A stretch of DNA of 64,000 nt from Arsenicibacter sp965247375 (GTDB lineage: Bacteria > Bacteroidota > Bacteroidia > Cytophagales > Spirosomataceae), in NCBI GenBank assembly GCA_965247375.1, contig CBDFHU010000161.1:1-64000 (forward strand). Direction: 5' to 3'. The notes under the pieces are model-generated. The model ran no database searches. It was not told the origin of the DNA and saw only the letters and a list, made by a program, of their open reading frames with translations. Within the stretch, counting starts at the first letter, position 1; each line of letters opens with the position of its first letter. The translations under genes and the position numbers were made by a program. This document shows positions 17,180 through 26,315 of the stretch, in pieces.

Positions 17180-20100
17180 ATGCTTAAGCTACGCATTTCA
17201 GTACTGAGTCTCCTGACCGTTGGTGGGTTGGCATTAGCCTCCTCATCGGCTTTGGCACAGCGGGTTCTGGTATTTTCTAAAACCAAAGGGTTCCGTCACT
17301 CATCCATTCCGGCCGGTAAACGGGCGATTATGAAGCTGGGACAGGACAATGGCTTTGCCGTTGACACAACCGAAGATGCATCTGCCTTTACGGATGCTAA
17401 TCTGAAAAAGTATGATGCCGTTATTTTCCTGAGTACAACCGGCGATGTACTGGATAACGACCAGCAGAAGGTATTCGAAAATTACATCCATGCGGGTGGT
17501 GGCTATGCCGGGATTCATGCGGCGGCCGACACAGAGTACGACTGGCCGTGGTATAACCAGCTGGTAGGTGCCTATTTCCTCAGTCACCCGAAACAACAGA
17601 ATGCTGAAATCGTGGTCACCGACAAGTCGCACCCGGCCACGCAGATGCTGCCCGACCGCTGGAAGCGCTACGACGAATGGTATAACTACCGGAACATTGT
17701 CAAAGGTATCCGCGTGGTAGCGAAGCTGGACGAAAAAACCTACGAAGGCGGCAAAAACGGTGACGACCATCCGTTTGTCTGGTACCGGGATTTTGAAGGC
17801 GGGCGCTCATTTTACACCGGCGGCGGTCACACTGATGAGTCGTACAGCGACCCGATGTTCCTGCAACACCTCCTGGGTGGTATTAACTACGCCCGTCAGA
17901 AAAAGGCCAACGATCTGATTCCGGAAGAAAACCGCTTTACCAAACATGTATTGGCCGAACGGCTCGATGAACCAACCGAACTGGTGGTCCTGAACGATGG
18001 CCGCGTACTGTTTGCCGAGCGGAAAGGCGCCCTGAAGCTGTTCAACTCTAAAACCAAAGCGGTTAAGGTAGTTGCCAACCTGCCGGTATACACCAAGTTT
18101 GAGTACGGACTCATGGGGCTCAATATCGACCCTAAGTTCAAAGATAACAAGTGGCTATACATGTACTATTCGCCGGTTGCGAATGCACAGGGGGATACAG
18201 CCCAGCGGCTGGTGCGGGTAAAATACGACGATAGTAAGGACGAAATCGTACCAAATACGGAGCAGGTACTGCTCAAGGTTCCGGTAAAACGGAATGACTG
18301 CTGCCATACGGGTGGCTCGATTGCGTGGGACCGTCAGGGCAACCTGTATCTATCGACCGGCGACGACACCAACCCGTTCAACTCAAACGGATTTGCGCCG
18401 ATTGATGCCCGTCCGGGACGTGCCGGATGGGATGGACTGGCGGGTCCGGGTAACACCAATGACCTGCGCGGCAAAATTCTCCGCATTACCCCGCACCCGA
18501 CCGACGCTACCTACAGCATTCCGGCAGGGAACCTTTTTCCGCAGGGAAATGACAAGGCCCGCGCCGAGATTTATGTCATGGGTAACCGTAACCCGTACCG
18601 GATTGCGGTCGATCAGCGTACCGGCTTCCTGTATTGGGGTGAAGTTGGCCCTGACGCCGGTGAAAATAATGAAAACCGCGGCCCCCGCGGTCACGATGAG
18701 GTAAACCAGGCGCGTAAGGCGGGCAACTTCGGCTGGCCGCTCTTCGTCGGCGACAACAAAGCCTACCGGGCCTATGACTTTGCGACGGAAAAATCAGGTC
18801 CGGCCTTCGATCCGATGAAGCCAATCAACGATTCACCGAACAATACCGGCCTTCGTGAGCTGCCACCGGCCCAGAAAGCGTTCATTTACTATCCGTATGC
18901 TGACTCACCGGATTTCGGACCGATTGTTGGTAAAGGCGGCCGGAATGCGATGGGCGGACCGGTATATTATTATGATGACTATCCGGAAAATGCCGTGAAA
19001 TTCCCGCGTCATTACGACGGCAAGTTCTTCTCGTATGAATGGATCCGCGATTACATTCACCCGGTCACGATGACGAAGGAAGGTGATTTTGTGACGATGG
19101 AGCACTTCATGCCAAACGCTAAATTCAGTCACCCGATTGATATGCAGTTTGCCAATGACGGTACGCTCTACGTACTGGAGTATGGCCAGACCTGGTTTGC
19201 CCAGAACGACGATGCCCGTCTGTCGCGGATTACTTACAACGCCGGTAACCGCCAGCCGGTAGCCATCGCGTCGGCCAATAAGACCGTTGGTTCAGCGCCG
19301 CTGACGGTTCAGTTCAGCAGCAAAGGATCGAGCGACCCGGACGGTGATGCTGTCAAATACGAATGGTCGTTTGGGAAAGGGCTGGCCAAAAATTCGCAGC
19401 CGAACCCGACGTTTACGTTTGCGAAAGCCGGTACGTACGAAACCGTCCTGAAAGTGACGGACGCCAAAGGCAACGTATCGACGAAAACGCTACAGATCAA
19501 AGTTGGTAACGACCAGCCGAAAGTGGAAGTAGCAGTAAAAGGCAACAAGACGTTCTTCTTCGACAACAAGCCGGTTCAGTATGAAGTGAAAGTAGCTGAC
19601 AAGGAAGACGGCTCACTGGCCAACGGCAAAATTGCCCCGGAAGACGTGACGGTAACGGTTGACTACCTCGAAGGCTTCGACAAAACAATTCTGGCGCAGG
19701 GCCACCAGGCCAATCTGGGCTTTGCAACCGGCAAACGCCTGATCGAACTGTCAGACTGTAAAGCCTGCCACAGCATTGACCGCAAATCGGTTGGTCCGGC
19801 GTATATCGACGTGGCGAAAAAATACAAAGGTGAGCGGAATGCCCTTAGTACGCTGGCCGAAAAGGTCATCAAAGGTGGCGGCGGTGTCTGGGGCGAACAG
19901 GCCATGAGCGCCCACCCGCAACTGTCAATCGACGATACCAAAGACATGGTCCGGTATATCCTGTCGCTGGCCGATAACAAAGCACCGAACAAGAAACCGG
20001 TAAAAGGCGAATACATACCGGCCCCGAAATCGAAAGACGGCTCGTATATTTTCTCGGCCAGCTACACCGACCGTGGCAATGGCGCTATGGGCCCGCTGAC

Positions 20101-20518
20101 CGCAACATCGTCGGTTGCACTGCGGAATCCGAAAGTAAAAGCCAGCACGTATGACGAAGGCAAAGGCGTTTCGCGTACCAAAGGCGCATCGGGTGCCGAC
20201 GTAGTCATCAGCAATTCGACGCAGAGCTATATCGCTTTCAATAACATTGACCTGAACGGTATCCGTAAGCTGGAGCTGACACCGGTAAAAGATGCGAAAG
20301 CCGCCGGTGGTAAGGTTGAAGTTCGGCTGGGTTCACCGACCGGTGCGCTTATCGGCGAAGCTGAGATCAAAGGCGATGCAACGTCACCGGTTGAAGTGCC
20401 GCTTCGTCAGCCGGGTGGTGCTGCCCAGACTGTTTACTTCGTGTTCGTCAATCCGTCGGCCGGTACCAAAGCCCTGCTGACACTCGATACGATTCAGTTC
20501 GAAGGAGATAGTATGTAA
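17180..20518 (+). CDS. ThuA / sugar dehydrogenase / PKD / cytochrome c / carbohydrate-binding fusion
   Basis: A 1112-residue secreted protein (signal peptide to about residue 27, ending ALAQ). Domain order: ThuA-like (27-240; FSKTKGFRHSSIPAGKRAI and GGYAGIHAAADTEYDW), a glucose/sorbosone dehydrogenase-type beta-propeller (250-690; LVVLNDGRVLFAERKG and HTGGSIAWDRQGNLYLSTGDD), a PKD domain (693-775; SSDPDGDAVKYEWSFG), a class I cytochrome c domain with haem motif CKACH at C860-H864, and a C-terminal CBM6-like beta-sandwich (about 950-1112). Such fusions recur in Bacteroidota. The architecture suggests a periplasmic or surface sugar oxidation unit that passes electrons to its own haem. PQQ use is an inference from the propeller family. 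It is preceded by no recognisable operon partner. Confidence 0.93.
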   Translation: MLKLRISVLSLLTVGGLALASSSALAQRVLVFSKTKGFRHSSIPAGKRAIMKLGQDNGFAVDTTEDASAFTDANLKKYDAVIFLSTTGDVLDNDQQKVFENYIHAGGGYAGIHAAADTEYDWPWYNQLVGAYFLSHPKQQNAEIVVTDKSHPATQMLPDRWKRYDEWYNYRNIVKGIRVVAKLDEKTYEGGKNGDDHPFVWYRDFEGGRSFYTGGGHTDESYSDPMFLQHLLGGINYARQKKANDLIPEENRFTKHVLAERLDEPTELVVLNDGRVLFAERKGALKLFNSKTKAVKVVANLPVYTKFEYGLMGLNIDPKFKDNKWLYMYYSPVANAQGDTAQRLVRVKYDDSKDEIVPNTEQVLLKVPVKRNDCCHTGGSIAWDRQGNLYLSTGDDTNPFNSNGFAPIDARPGRAGWDGLAGPGNTNDLRGKILRITPHPTDATYSIPAGNLFPQGNDKARAEIYVMGNRNPYRIAVDQRTGFLYWGEVGPDAGENNENRGPRGHDEVNQARKAGNFGWPLFVGDNKAYRAYDFATEKSGPAFDPMKPINDSPNNTGLRELPPAQKAFIYYPYADSPDFGPIVGKGGRNAMGGPVYYYDDYPENAVKFPRHYDGKFFSYEWIRDYIHPVTMTKEGDFVTMEHFMPNAKFSHPIDMQFANDGTLYVLEYGQTWFAQNDDARLSRITYNAGNRQPVAIASANKTVGSAPLTVQFSSKGSSDPDGDAVKYEWSFGKGLAKNSQPNPTFTFAKAGTYETVLKVTDAKGNVSTKTLQIKVGNDQPKVEVAVKGNKTFFFDNKPVQYEVKVADKEDGSLANGKIAPEDVTVTVDYLEGFDKTILAQGHQANLGFATGKRLIELSDCKACHSIDRKSVGPAYIDVAKKYKGERNALSTLAEKVIKGGGGVWGEQAMSAHPQLSIDDTKDMVRYILSLADNKAPNKKPVKGEYIPAPKSKDGSYIFSASYTDRGNGAMGPLTATSSVALRNPKVKASTYDEGKGVSRTKGASGADVVISNSTQSYIAFNNIDLNGIRKLELTPVKDAKAAGGKVEVRLGSPTGALIGEAEIKGDATSPVEVPLRQPGGAAQTVYFVFVNPSAGTKALLTLDTIQFEGDSM

Positions 20519-20530
20519 TTGATTGGCCGG

Positions 20531-20576
20531 ATAAAAAAACTCCCCGGAAGTTTAAACTTCCGGGGAGTTTTTTTAT
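20531..20576. terminator. 46-bp perfect palindrome, bidirectional terminator
   Basis: Perfect 23-bp arms with no spacer, centred between 20553 and 20554; core CTCCCCGGAAGTTT with A and T tracts at the outside, so each strand ends in a run of seven T. It begins 13 bases after the stop of the sugar dehydrogenase fusion gene and can stop transcripts from both directions. Confidence 0.8.
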
Positions 20577-20610
20577 ACCTTCCGGGAAGTTCAGAACTTC
20601 CCGGAAGGTA
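20576..20610. repeat. Second perfect palindrome, related core
   Basis: 17-bp arms around a single central A (20593). Its core TTCCGGGAAGTTC resembles that of the palindrome immediately before it (both contain GGAAGTT / AACTTCC), so the two look like members of one element family placed end to end. It is followed on the plus strand by no T-tract. Confidence 0.75.
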
Positions 20611-20636
20611 CAACAGCCTGGCCGACGGGCTTTTTC

Positions 20637-20658
20637 GGGCAACCACGCGGGGTTGCCC
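20637..20658 (-). terminator. Hairpin directly after the glgB stop codon
   Basis: 8-bp arms GGGCAACC (20637-20644) and GGTTGCCC (20651-20658), abutting the glgB stop (20659-20661). On the minus strand the hairpin is followed by GAAAAAG rather than a U-tract. Confidence 0.5.
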
Positions 20659-22731
20659 CTACGGGGTTGGGGAACCTTTGAAAACAACGGCTGCCAGCGG
20701 TGGCAGGGTAATTTCCATTGAATGTTCCCGGCCTTGCCAGCCTGTGGCTTCGGCAGTAAGCGGTGTTGCGTTACCGACCCCGCTACCGTGATACCCCACA
20801 TTATCGCTGTTAAAAATTTCTTCGTAGGTACCGGCTGCCGGTACACCAATCCGATAGCCAAACCGAGGTACAGGCGTCATATTCAGGACAATCACCACAT
20901 TATCCGCCGGATTTTCACCTTTACGCATGTACGAGATAATTGTATTTTCGCGGTCTGACGTATCAATCCATTCAAAGCCATCGGCCTGGAAATTGCGTTC
21001 ATGGAGCGCCGGTTCTGAGCGGTACAGGTGGTTCAACGCCTTTACACAAGCCGCAATTCCCTGATGCGCCGGTTCATTCAGCAGGTGCCAGTCGAGACTA
21101 ATGTCGTATTTCCACTCCCGTTGCTGCCCGAACTCACCACCCATGAAAACCAGTTTTGTGCCCGGGTGCGTAAACATGTACGCAAACAACAGCCGCAGGT
21201 TCGCAAACCGCTGCCACTCATCACCCGGCATCTTATTAATCAGTGACTTCTTGCCGTACACAACTTCATCATGCGACAGCGGCAGCATGAAGTTTTCAGT
21301 AAAGGCATAGACCGCACTAAACGTAAACTCGTCCTGATGGTATTTCCGGTAGCCGGAATCACGCTGAAAGTAGCGGAGACTGTCATTCATCCAGCCCATC
21401 ATCCACTTCATCCCAAAGCCCAGACCACCCGTATAAACCGGACGCGACACGCCCGGGAACGCGGTTGATTCTTCGGCAATCGTCTGCACATCCGGAAATT
21501 CCCGGTAAATGGTTTCGTTCAGCTCGCGGAACAGAGAAATCACTTCCAGGTTTTCGCGGCCGCCAAAGATATTCGGCTCCCATTCGCCATGATTCCGTGA
21601 ATAATCCAGGTACAGCATTGAGGCCACCGCATCCACCCGCAGGCCATCGACATGATAGCGGTCGAGCCAGTACATGGCGTTCGAAATCAGAAACGACCGG
21701 ACTTCCGGACGACCGTAATTAAAAATATAACTTTTCCAGTCGGGATGATAGCCCTTGCGCATGTCCGGATGCTCGTACAGGTGTGAGCCGTCGAACTCGA
21801 ACAGGCCGTGAGCATCACCCGGGAAGTGCGATGGTACCCAGTCCAGAATAACCCCGATACCAGCCTTGTGCAGCCGTTCAACGAGCTGCATAAAATCCTG
21901 CGGCTTCCCGAATTTACTGCTTGGCGCAAAGTATCCTGTAATCTGATACCCCCATGACGGCGCGTACGGATACTGCATTACCGGCATAAACTCCACATGC
22001 GTAAAGCCCATATCCTGTACATAAGGCACCAGAGCGTCCGCAATTTCACCGTAGCTCAGTTCACGCTCCGGATCAGACGGATCACGGCGCCATGACGATA
22101 AATGGACTTCGTATACCGAAAACGGAGCCGTAAGCGCATTTTTCTGCTGACGGGTCTGCATCCACTCCTGATCGGTCCACTCATGCCAGTTGTCCCAGAC
22201 CATCGAGGCAGTCAGCGGCGGCACTTCCCAGGTATGGGCATACGGGTCGCCTTTTTCGAGCTCGCGGCCACTTTCATGGACAATGAAATATTTATAGACT
22301 TCTCCGCGTCCAATGTGCGGAATGAAAATTTCCCAGATGCCGGAACCATCCCAGCGCACACCCATCGCGTGTGCTCCTTTGTTCCAGCCGTTAAAATTAC
22401 CGATGACGGCCACGTATTTCGCCGATGGTGCCCAGACCGCAAAATACGTTCCGACAACTCCCTGGTGGTCGATAACATGGGAACCAAACTTCTCATATAA
22501 CCGGGAGTGTTTACCCGACCGGAACAGATAAATATCGAAATCTGAAAAACGGGAATATGCCCCGCCTTCGGGCTGGCTGCTCAAAGCCGGTGAATCGTCG
22601 GACGCCGGAGAAACGGCTACTGAATTATCCGGAGCAGGTTCAGTGGCAACCGGTACAGTTACGGTCGTTGCGGTTTCGGCGGTGGCTGAAATCTGCGTAT
22701 CGGTTGATTTTTGGGTCTTACGTTTTGCCAT
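20659..22731 (-). CDS. glgB: 1,4-alpha-glucan branching enzyme
   Basis: Forms alpha-1,6 branches in glycogen-type glucan. It has 690 residues: a low-complexity Ala/Thr/Pro/Ser N-terminal extension of about 65 residues (MAKRKTQKSTDTQ onward), a CBM48 domain (GVVGTYFAVWAPSAKYVAVIGNFNGW), the GH13 barrel and a C-terminal beta domain. Catalytic residues are visible as the Asp in DGLRVDAVASM, the Glu in IAEEST and the Asp of LPLSHDEVVYGK. The N-terminal extension looks unstructured and is longer than in many homologues. It is not beside glgE in this window (38 kb apart), but both serve the same alpha-glucan route. Confidence 0.96.
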   Translation of the reverse strand: MAKRKTQKSTDTQISATAETATTVTVPVATEPAPDNSVAVSPASDDSPALSSQPEGGAYSRFSDFDIYLFRSGKHSRLYEKFGSHVIDHQGVVGTYFAVWAPSAKYVAVIGNFNGWNKGAHAMGVRWDGSGIWEIFIPHIGRGEVYKYFIVHESGRELEKGDPYAHTWEVPPLTASMVWDNWHEWTDQEWMQTRQQKNALTAPFSVYEVHLSSWRRDPSDPERELSYGEIADALVPYVQDMGFTHVEFMPVMQYPYAPSWGYQITGYFAPSSKFGKPQDFMQLVERLHKAGIGVILDWVPSHFPGDAHGLFEFDGSHLYEHPDMRKGYHPDWKSYIFNYGRPEVRSFLISNAMYWLDRYHVDGLRVDAVASMLYLDYSRNHGEWEPNIFGGRENLEVISLFRELNETIYREFPDVQTIAEESTAFPGVSRPVYTGGLGFGMKWMMGWMNDSLRYFQRDSGYRKYHQDEFTFSAVYAFTENFMLPLSHDEVVYGKKSLINKMPGDEWQRFANLRLLFAYMFTHPGTKLVFMGGEFGQQREWKYDISLDWHLLNEPAHQGIAACVKALNHLYRSEPALHERNFQADGFEWIDTSDRENTIISYMRKGENPADNVVIVLNMTPVPRFGYRIGVPAAGTYEEIFNSDNVGYHGSGVGNATPLTAEATGWQGREHSMEITLPPLAAVVFKGSPTP

Positions 22732-22879
22732 AGTTCGCTGGATTAAGGCATTTTCTATACACTTTACTGTAAAGCATAAATACCCTCCTGTGGTTTTCAG
22801 TAATGGAGCGGAAAGTTAATGATTAGCGTATTGTCTGGCAATAAATTATTTTTAGTCAATTAACTATTGCAAAAAACAT

Positions 22880-24610
22880 ATGAGGCTTATTCAACTTTAC
22901 CGGATTCGGGCCGTACTGCTCTTGTTCAGCCTGATTCTTTATCTATTGTCCGGCATGGCGCAGGCACAGGTCCGGCAGGAGCCTGTACTGAATGAAGCAC
23001 CAAAACCCGCCAATCCACTGGATACAAGCTTCATCCGGATACCGGTAAACAAGGTGGTATCCCAGCCATGGAACCGGACGGCGATCATTACCGACTATTA
23101 TCAGAATTTCATCGGCTCAGCCGTTACGCTTGCCGAACTAGCCTGGACAGGCAGTGTCAGCGGCTGTGTGGCAGGTAGTATTTCAACCCTGTCTCAGAAC
23201 CGGGTTATCCAGCGTATTAATTATTACCGGCGTTTAGTCGGTTTATCAGACAACATGACCCTCGATCCAAGCCGGAATGCCGCAACCCGGGAAGCAGCGC
23301 TGATGATGCTGGCCAATAACAGCCTCAGCCACAATCCGCCCGCCAGCTGGCTGTGTTATACCGCTTTAGGGGCCACCGGAGCTGCCAGTTCAAACATTGC
23401 CATCGGTTCCTTTTCGTCGAATGCCATCAAGCTGTACATGGATGACCCGGGATCAGGTAATGTTCCCGTTGGCCACCGGCGCTGGATTCTTAACTCACGG
23501 GCCAACAGCTTCGGTACCGGTGCAACAAGCAACAGCGATGTCTTATGGGTTTTCAATTCGTTTTCAACGCCGGCCAGCCTTCCGCCGTATGTGGCCTATC
23601 CCCCCGCAGGATTCGTGCCAAGAGCGTTGGTTCCGCCGCGCTGGTCGTTCAGTATCCCGTCTGCTAATTTTACCAACGCTACGGTGCAGGTACTCAACGA
23701 GCAGAATACACCGGTTCCGGTGACCGCCTACAGCCCGACGAATGGTTACGGAGATAATACGCTGGTTTGGGACCTGACAGATCCGGCCACCGCACTGGCC
23801 TGGACGGGCAGCGCCGATAAATCATTTTCCGTGCAGGTGTCGGGCGTGGTTCTCAATGGTGTCACTCAGCCTCCGTACAGCTATACGGTTATAGCTATCG
23901 ATCCCGGCACTTTCTGTCCGTATCCAACCCCCGTTGCAGCCTGTCCGGTTACAGCCGGTAACAGCCCCAGCGTTTACTATGGTGTTGAAACGGTTCGGTT
24001 TAATACCCTTGACGTCAGTTCAAGCTCGGCGGCAAACGACGGCAATACGTATATTGACCGGACCTGTATGAACTCAACCACCGTAACGGCCGGCACTAGT
24101 TATTCATTAATCGTCAAAGGCTATTTTTCTAATTCCCACCACCTGAAAGTGTACATTGACTTCAACAATAACGGGCTGTTTACCGACGCCGGCGAACAGG
24201 TCCTCAGCACTTTATCAGCCAACAGCCAGTCGGTGACGGTGCCCGTCCCGCAGACAGCCGTAACCAACACACCGCTCCGGATGCGGGTATTAGCCGACGC
24301 CCCGAGCACGTCGGCTTCCGGACCGTGTCTGGTGGCAGGCAGCCGGGACTTCGGTGCGGGGCAGATTGAAGATTTTACCGTTTTCGTCCAGGGAGGCGCC
24401 TGTAACGCCATGTACACGGTAAAGGCCGGTAACTGGAACGACCCGACGGTATGGTCGTGTAACCGTATTCCGGTTGCGACAGACGCCGTTGAACTCCGGC
24501 ACGCGGTTGCGGTGCCCGATAACCTGATTGCCCGTGCGCTGAAAGTGACCTACCAGACCGGTCAGACACTAACGTTCGGCAACAAAGCCAGACTACTGCT
24601 GAATCAGTAA
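22880..24610 (+). CDS. Secreted CAP-domain and GEVED-domain protein
   Basis: A 576-residue exported protein (signal MRLIQLYRIRAVLLLFSLIL to about residue 32). Residues about 110-225 match a CAP/SCP domain: RINYYRRLVGLSDNMTLDPSRN, the SLSHNP motif with the conserved His, and GHRRWILN. Residues about 400-510 are a GEVED domain (VYIDFNNNGLFTDAGEQVL and GQIEDFTVFV). The final 60 residues begin a domain common in surface proteins (YTVKAGNWNDPTVWSC). No C-terminal type 9 secretion sorting signal is evident at the end (TFGNKARLLLNQ). The function is unknown; an adhesive or enzyme-modifying surface role is only suggested by the domains. Confidence 0.85.
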   Translation: MRLIQLYRIRAVLLLFSLILYLLSGMAQAQVRQEPVLNEAPKPANPLDTSFIRIPVNKVVSQPWNRTAIITDYYQNFIGSAVTLAELAWTGSVSGCVAGSISTLSQNRVIQRINYYRRLVGLSDNMTLDPSRNAATREAALMMLANNSLSHNPPASWLCYTALGATGAASSNIAIGSFSSNAIKLYMDDPGSGNVPVGHRRWILNSRANSFGTGATSNSDVLWVFNSFSTPASLPPYVAYPPAGFVPRALVPPRWSFSIPSANFTNATVQVLNEQNTPVPVTAYSPTNGYGDNTLVWDLTDPATALAWTGSADKSFSVQVSGVVLNGVTQPPYSYTVIAIDPGTFCPYPTPVAACPVTAGNSPSVYYGVETVRFNTLDVSSSSAANDGNTYIDRTCMNSTTVTAGTSYSLIVKGYFSNSHHLKVYIDFNNNGLFTDAGEQVLSTLSANSQSVTVPVPQTAVTNTPLRMRVLADAPSTSASGPCLVAGSRDFGAGQIEDFTVFVQGGACNAMYTVKAGNWNDPTVWSCNRIPVATDAVELRHAVAVPDNLIARALKVTYQTGQTLTFGNKARLLLNQ

Positions 24611-24651
24611 CCAATATGCTTCGGAGCAATGATAACCCGTGGAGCGAATGT

Positions 24652-24670
24652 CCGGAATATCATTCCGTGC
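24652..24670. repeat. Small hairpin with ATTCCGTGC arm
   Basis: CGGAAT / ATTCCG around ATC (24653-24667), flanked by GTGC. A close relative with a longer stem lies at 53299-53317. Each is within 60 bases downstream of a stop codon. Confidence 0.5.
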
Positions 24671-24675
24671 TACAC

Positions 24676-26112
24676 TTATTCAGGTAATACATCCACAATC
24701 ACCCGTTTGTAACGAGTCAGGGCAGGTTTACCCTTATCAGTTACTTTAACGATAAAATGAAGCATTTGCGGGCTGGAAACGACCGGCGCCTTAACCTCCG
24801 GAATTTCGTACAGGTTGGACGCAAACGGCGCAAAGCTGACGTAGCCCGGATACGTACCTGCCTCCTGATACTGTAGCCAGCGGTAACTCATCGAATCGCC
24901 GTCGGGATCGGTCGAACCGGAGGCGCTAAGCCGGAACGACCCGCCGGACGTTACCGTAAACCGCTCCGGATGCCCGAGACGCGGCACGGGCGGGTGATTG
25001 ACTTCTTTGTAGGTTTTCGTGCACCAGTCCATGCGGGCGGCAAAATCGTTCTGAAACTCGCTTCGCCACCGCCAGATCGTTGCCTGATTACTCTTCGGAG
25101 GCCGGATTTCATTGGCCGGTGGCGGTCCGAACGGCGGACGCGGCGCAATTACTGAATCAGCGGCATTAGTCCAGATAGGCCGTGTTTCAGGCTCCTCGGG
25201 TGGTGCTCCGGCCGGCCGGAAACGGCTTACCAAAGGCACTTCCGGTTGTTGCAACACATACCGGCCACCCCAGCCGCCCCAGTCCGGATGCTCCGGTGCA
25301 TTCAACCCGTTCGGAATCCAGCCCAGGAAAGTCGGCGTATCACCTTCCATACCGTAATCGGGATATTCGGCCCCCAGCGGCCCGTGTCCTTGCTGAATAT
25401 TTTCGGCCAGCCAGGCATTGCTGATGTATTCGGCGTGCGTCCCCGGGTCGGTGCCGTTAATGCCTCGCCACGTAGCATGTTCATAGCCATACCCCGGACT
25501 GACAATAAAGAAAATCTCCGGAAAATTTCTGCGTATCCAGGGGCCGCTGTCGTCCTGATCCGAAATGGTGTATACCCTCAGTTTACGGTACAGGCGTCCA
25601 GCCTCTTCGGGGGTGCGGGTCTTGCGGATAGTCCAGAGTGCCTGGGCCAGCGTATTGGGTCCGCCCCATACGGCCACCCATACCGGACGGTCATCGTTTT
25701 TTTCCAGCTGCCGGATAAGCCATGCCGAGCCTTCGGAGTCTTTGCCTTCGCCGACACCGTCCATGCCATAGACCGGCAGTCCTTTTTTAATCAGTGGCTT
25801 CAGGGCTGTCGCGGCCGGATAACCGGCTTCATGTTTAGTCAGATTGGGCTGCACCTGTCCGTACGCATCAACGATCCGGTGAATGGTTTCGGGGGCCACC
25901 CGTTTTTTCTGATGAATCGAGGTCGTGGCGATCAATCCTTCCAGATCAAACTGATTGGCATAGAGCAGCAACCGCACCAGTGACTGGGCATCGTCCGGAT
26001 CGGCTTCCATATCGGTCAGGACCAGTAAGCGGGCTTTCGTGGCTGGCGGCTGCGCCGGTAAAGCGCCCGCCAGCAGGCAGAAAAGCAGCAACAGGGTAAT
26101 GTTCTTTTTCAT
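24676..26112 (-). CDS. DUF1593 nucleoside hydrolase-like secreted protein
   Basis: A 478-residue exported protein (signal MKKNITLLLLFCLLAGALPAQ). Residues about 28-260 match the DUF1593 / nucleoside-hydrolase-like domain: RLLVLTDMEADPDDAQSLVRLLLY carries the DxExDPDD acidic cluster, which corresponds to the Ca-binding motif of nucleoside hydrolases. WVAVWGGPNTLAQALW and ISDQDDSGPWIR follow. The C-terminal part (about 385-478) is a cadherin/PKD-like sandwich (SGSTDPDGDSMSYRWLQY) ending KRVIVDVLPE. Family members are linked to plant polysaccharide or sulfated-sugar loci, but the substrate is not known. It stands convergent to the CAP-GEVED gene and divergent from cydA. Confidence 0.88.
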   Translation of the reverse strand: MKKNITLLLLFCLLAGALPAQPPATKARLLVLTDMEADPDDAQSLVRLLLYANQFDLEGLIATTSIHQKKRVAPETIHRIVDAYGQVQPNLTKHEAGYPAATALKPLIKKGLPVYGMDGVGEGKDSEGSAWLIRQLEKNDDRPVWVAVWGGPNTLAQALWTIRKTRTPEEAGRLYRKLRVYTISDQDDSGPWIRRNFPEIFFIVSPGYGYEHATWRGINGTDPGTHAEYISNAWLAENIQQGHGPLGAEYPDYGMEGDTPTFLGWIPNGLNAPEHPDWGGWGGRYVLQQPEVPLVSRFRPAGAPPEEPETRPIWTNAADSVIAPRPPFGPPPANEIRPPKSNQATIWRWRSEFQNDFAARMDWCTKTYKEVNHPPVPRLGHPERFTVTSGGSFRLSASGSTDPDGDSMSYRWLQYQEAGTYPGYVSFAPFASNLYEIPEVKAPVVSSPQMLHFIVKVTDKGKPALTRYKRVIVDVLPE

Positions 26113-26315
26113 GGTTTAGGGGTCAAGGAAAGCAGCAGCCATAAATAAACAAAAAAAAGTAAAAACAATCGAAAGCGGATAACCTGTCTGCATGGCGTAA
26201 ATCAGGCATTTGGTGTTAATTAAAGAATGTTGATTAATATTCAGCCGCAGCGGAATAACCAATCTGCTTCTGTCGTAACTTGCCCGCGATAGCCTCTCCA
26301 CTATCTCAACCGGCT

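Noticed and set aside
26280..26315. Longer cydA start adding 12 residues
   Set aside because: The family begins at MDNVEILSRIQFAF; the upstream residues look non-coding.
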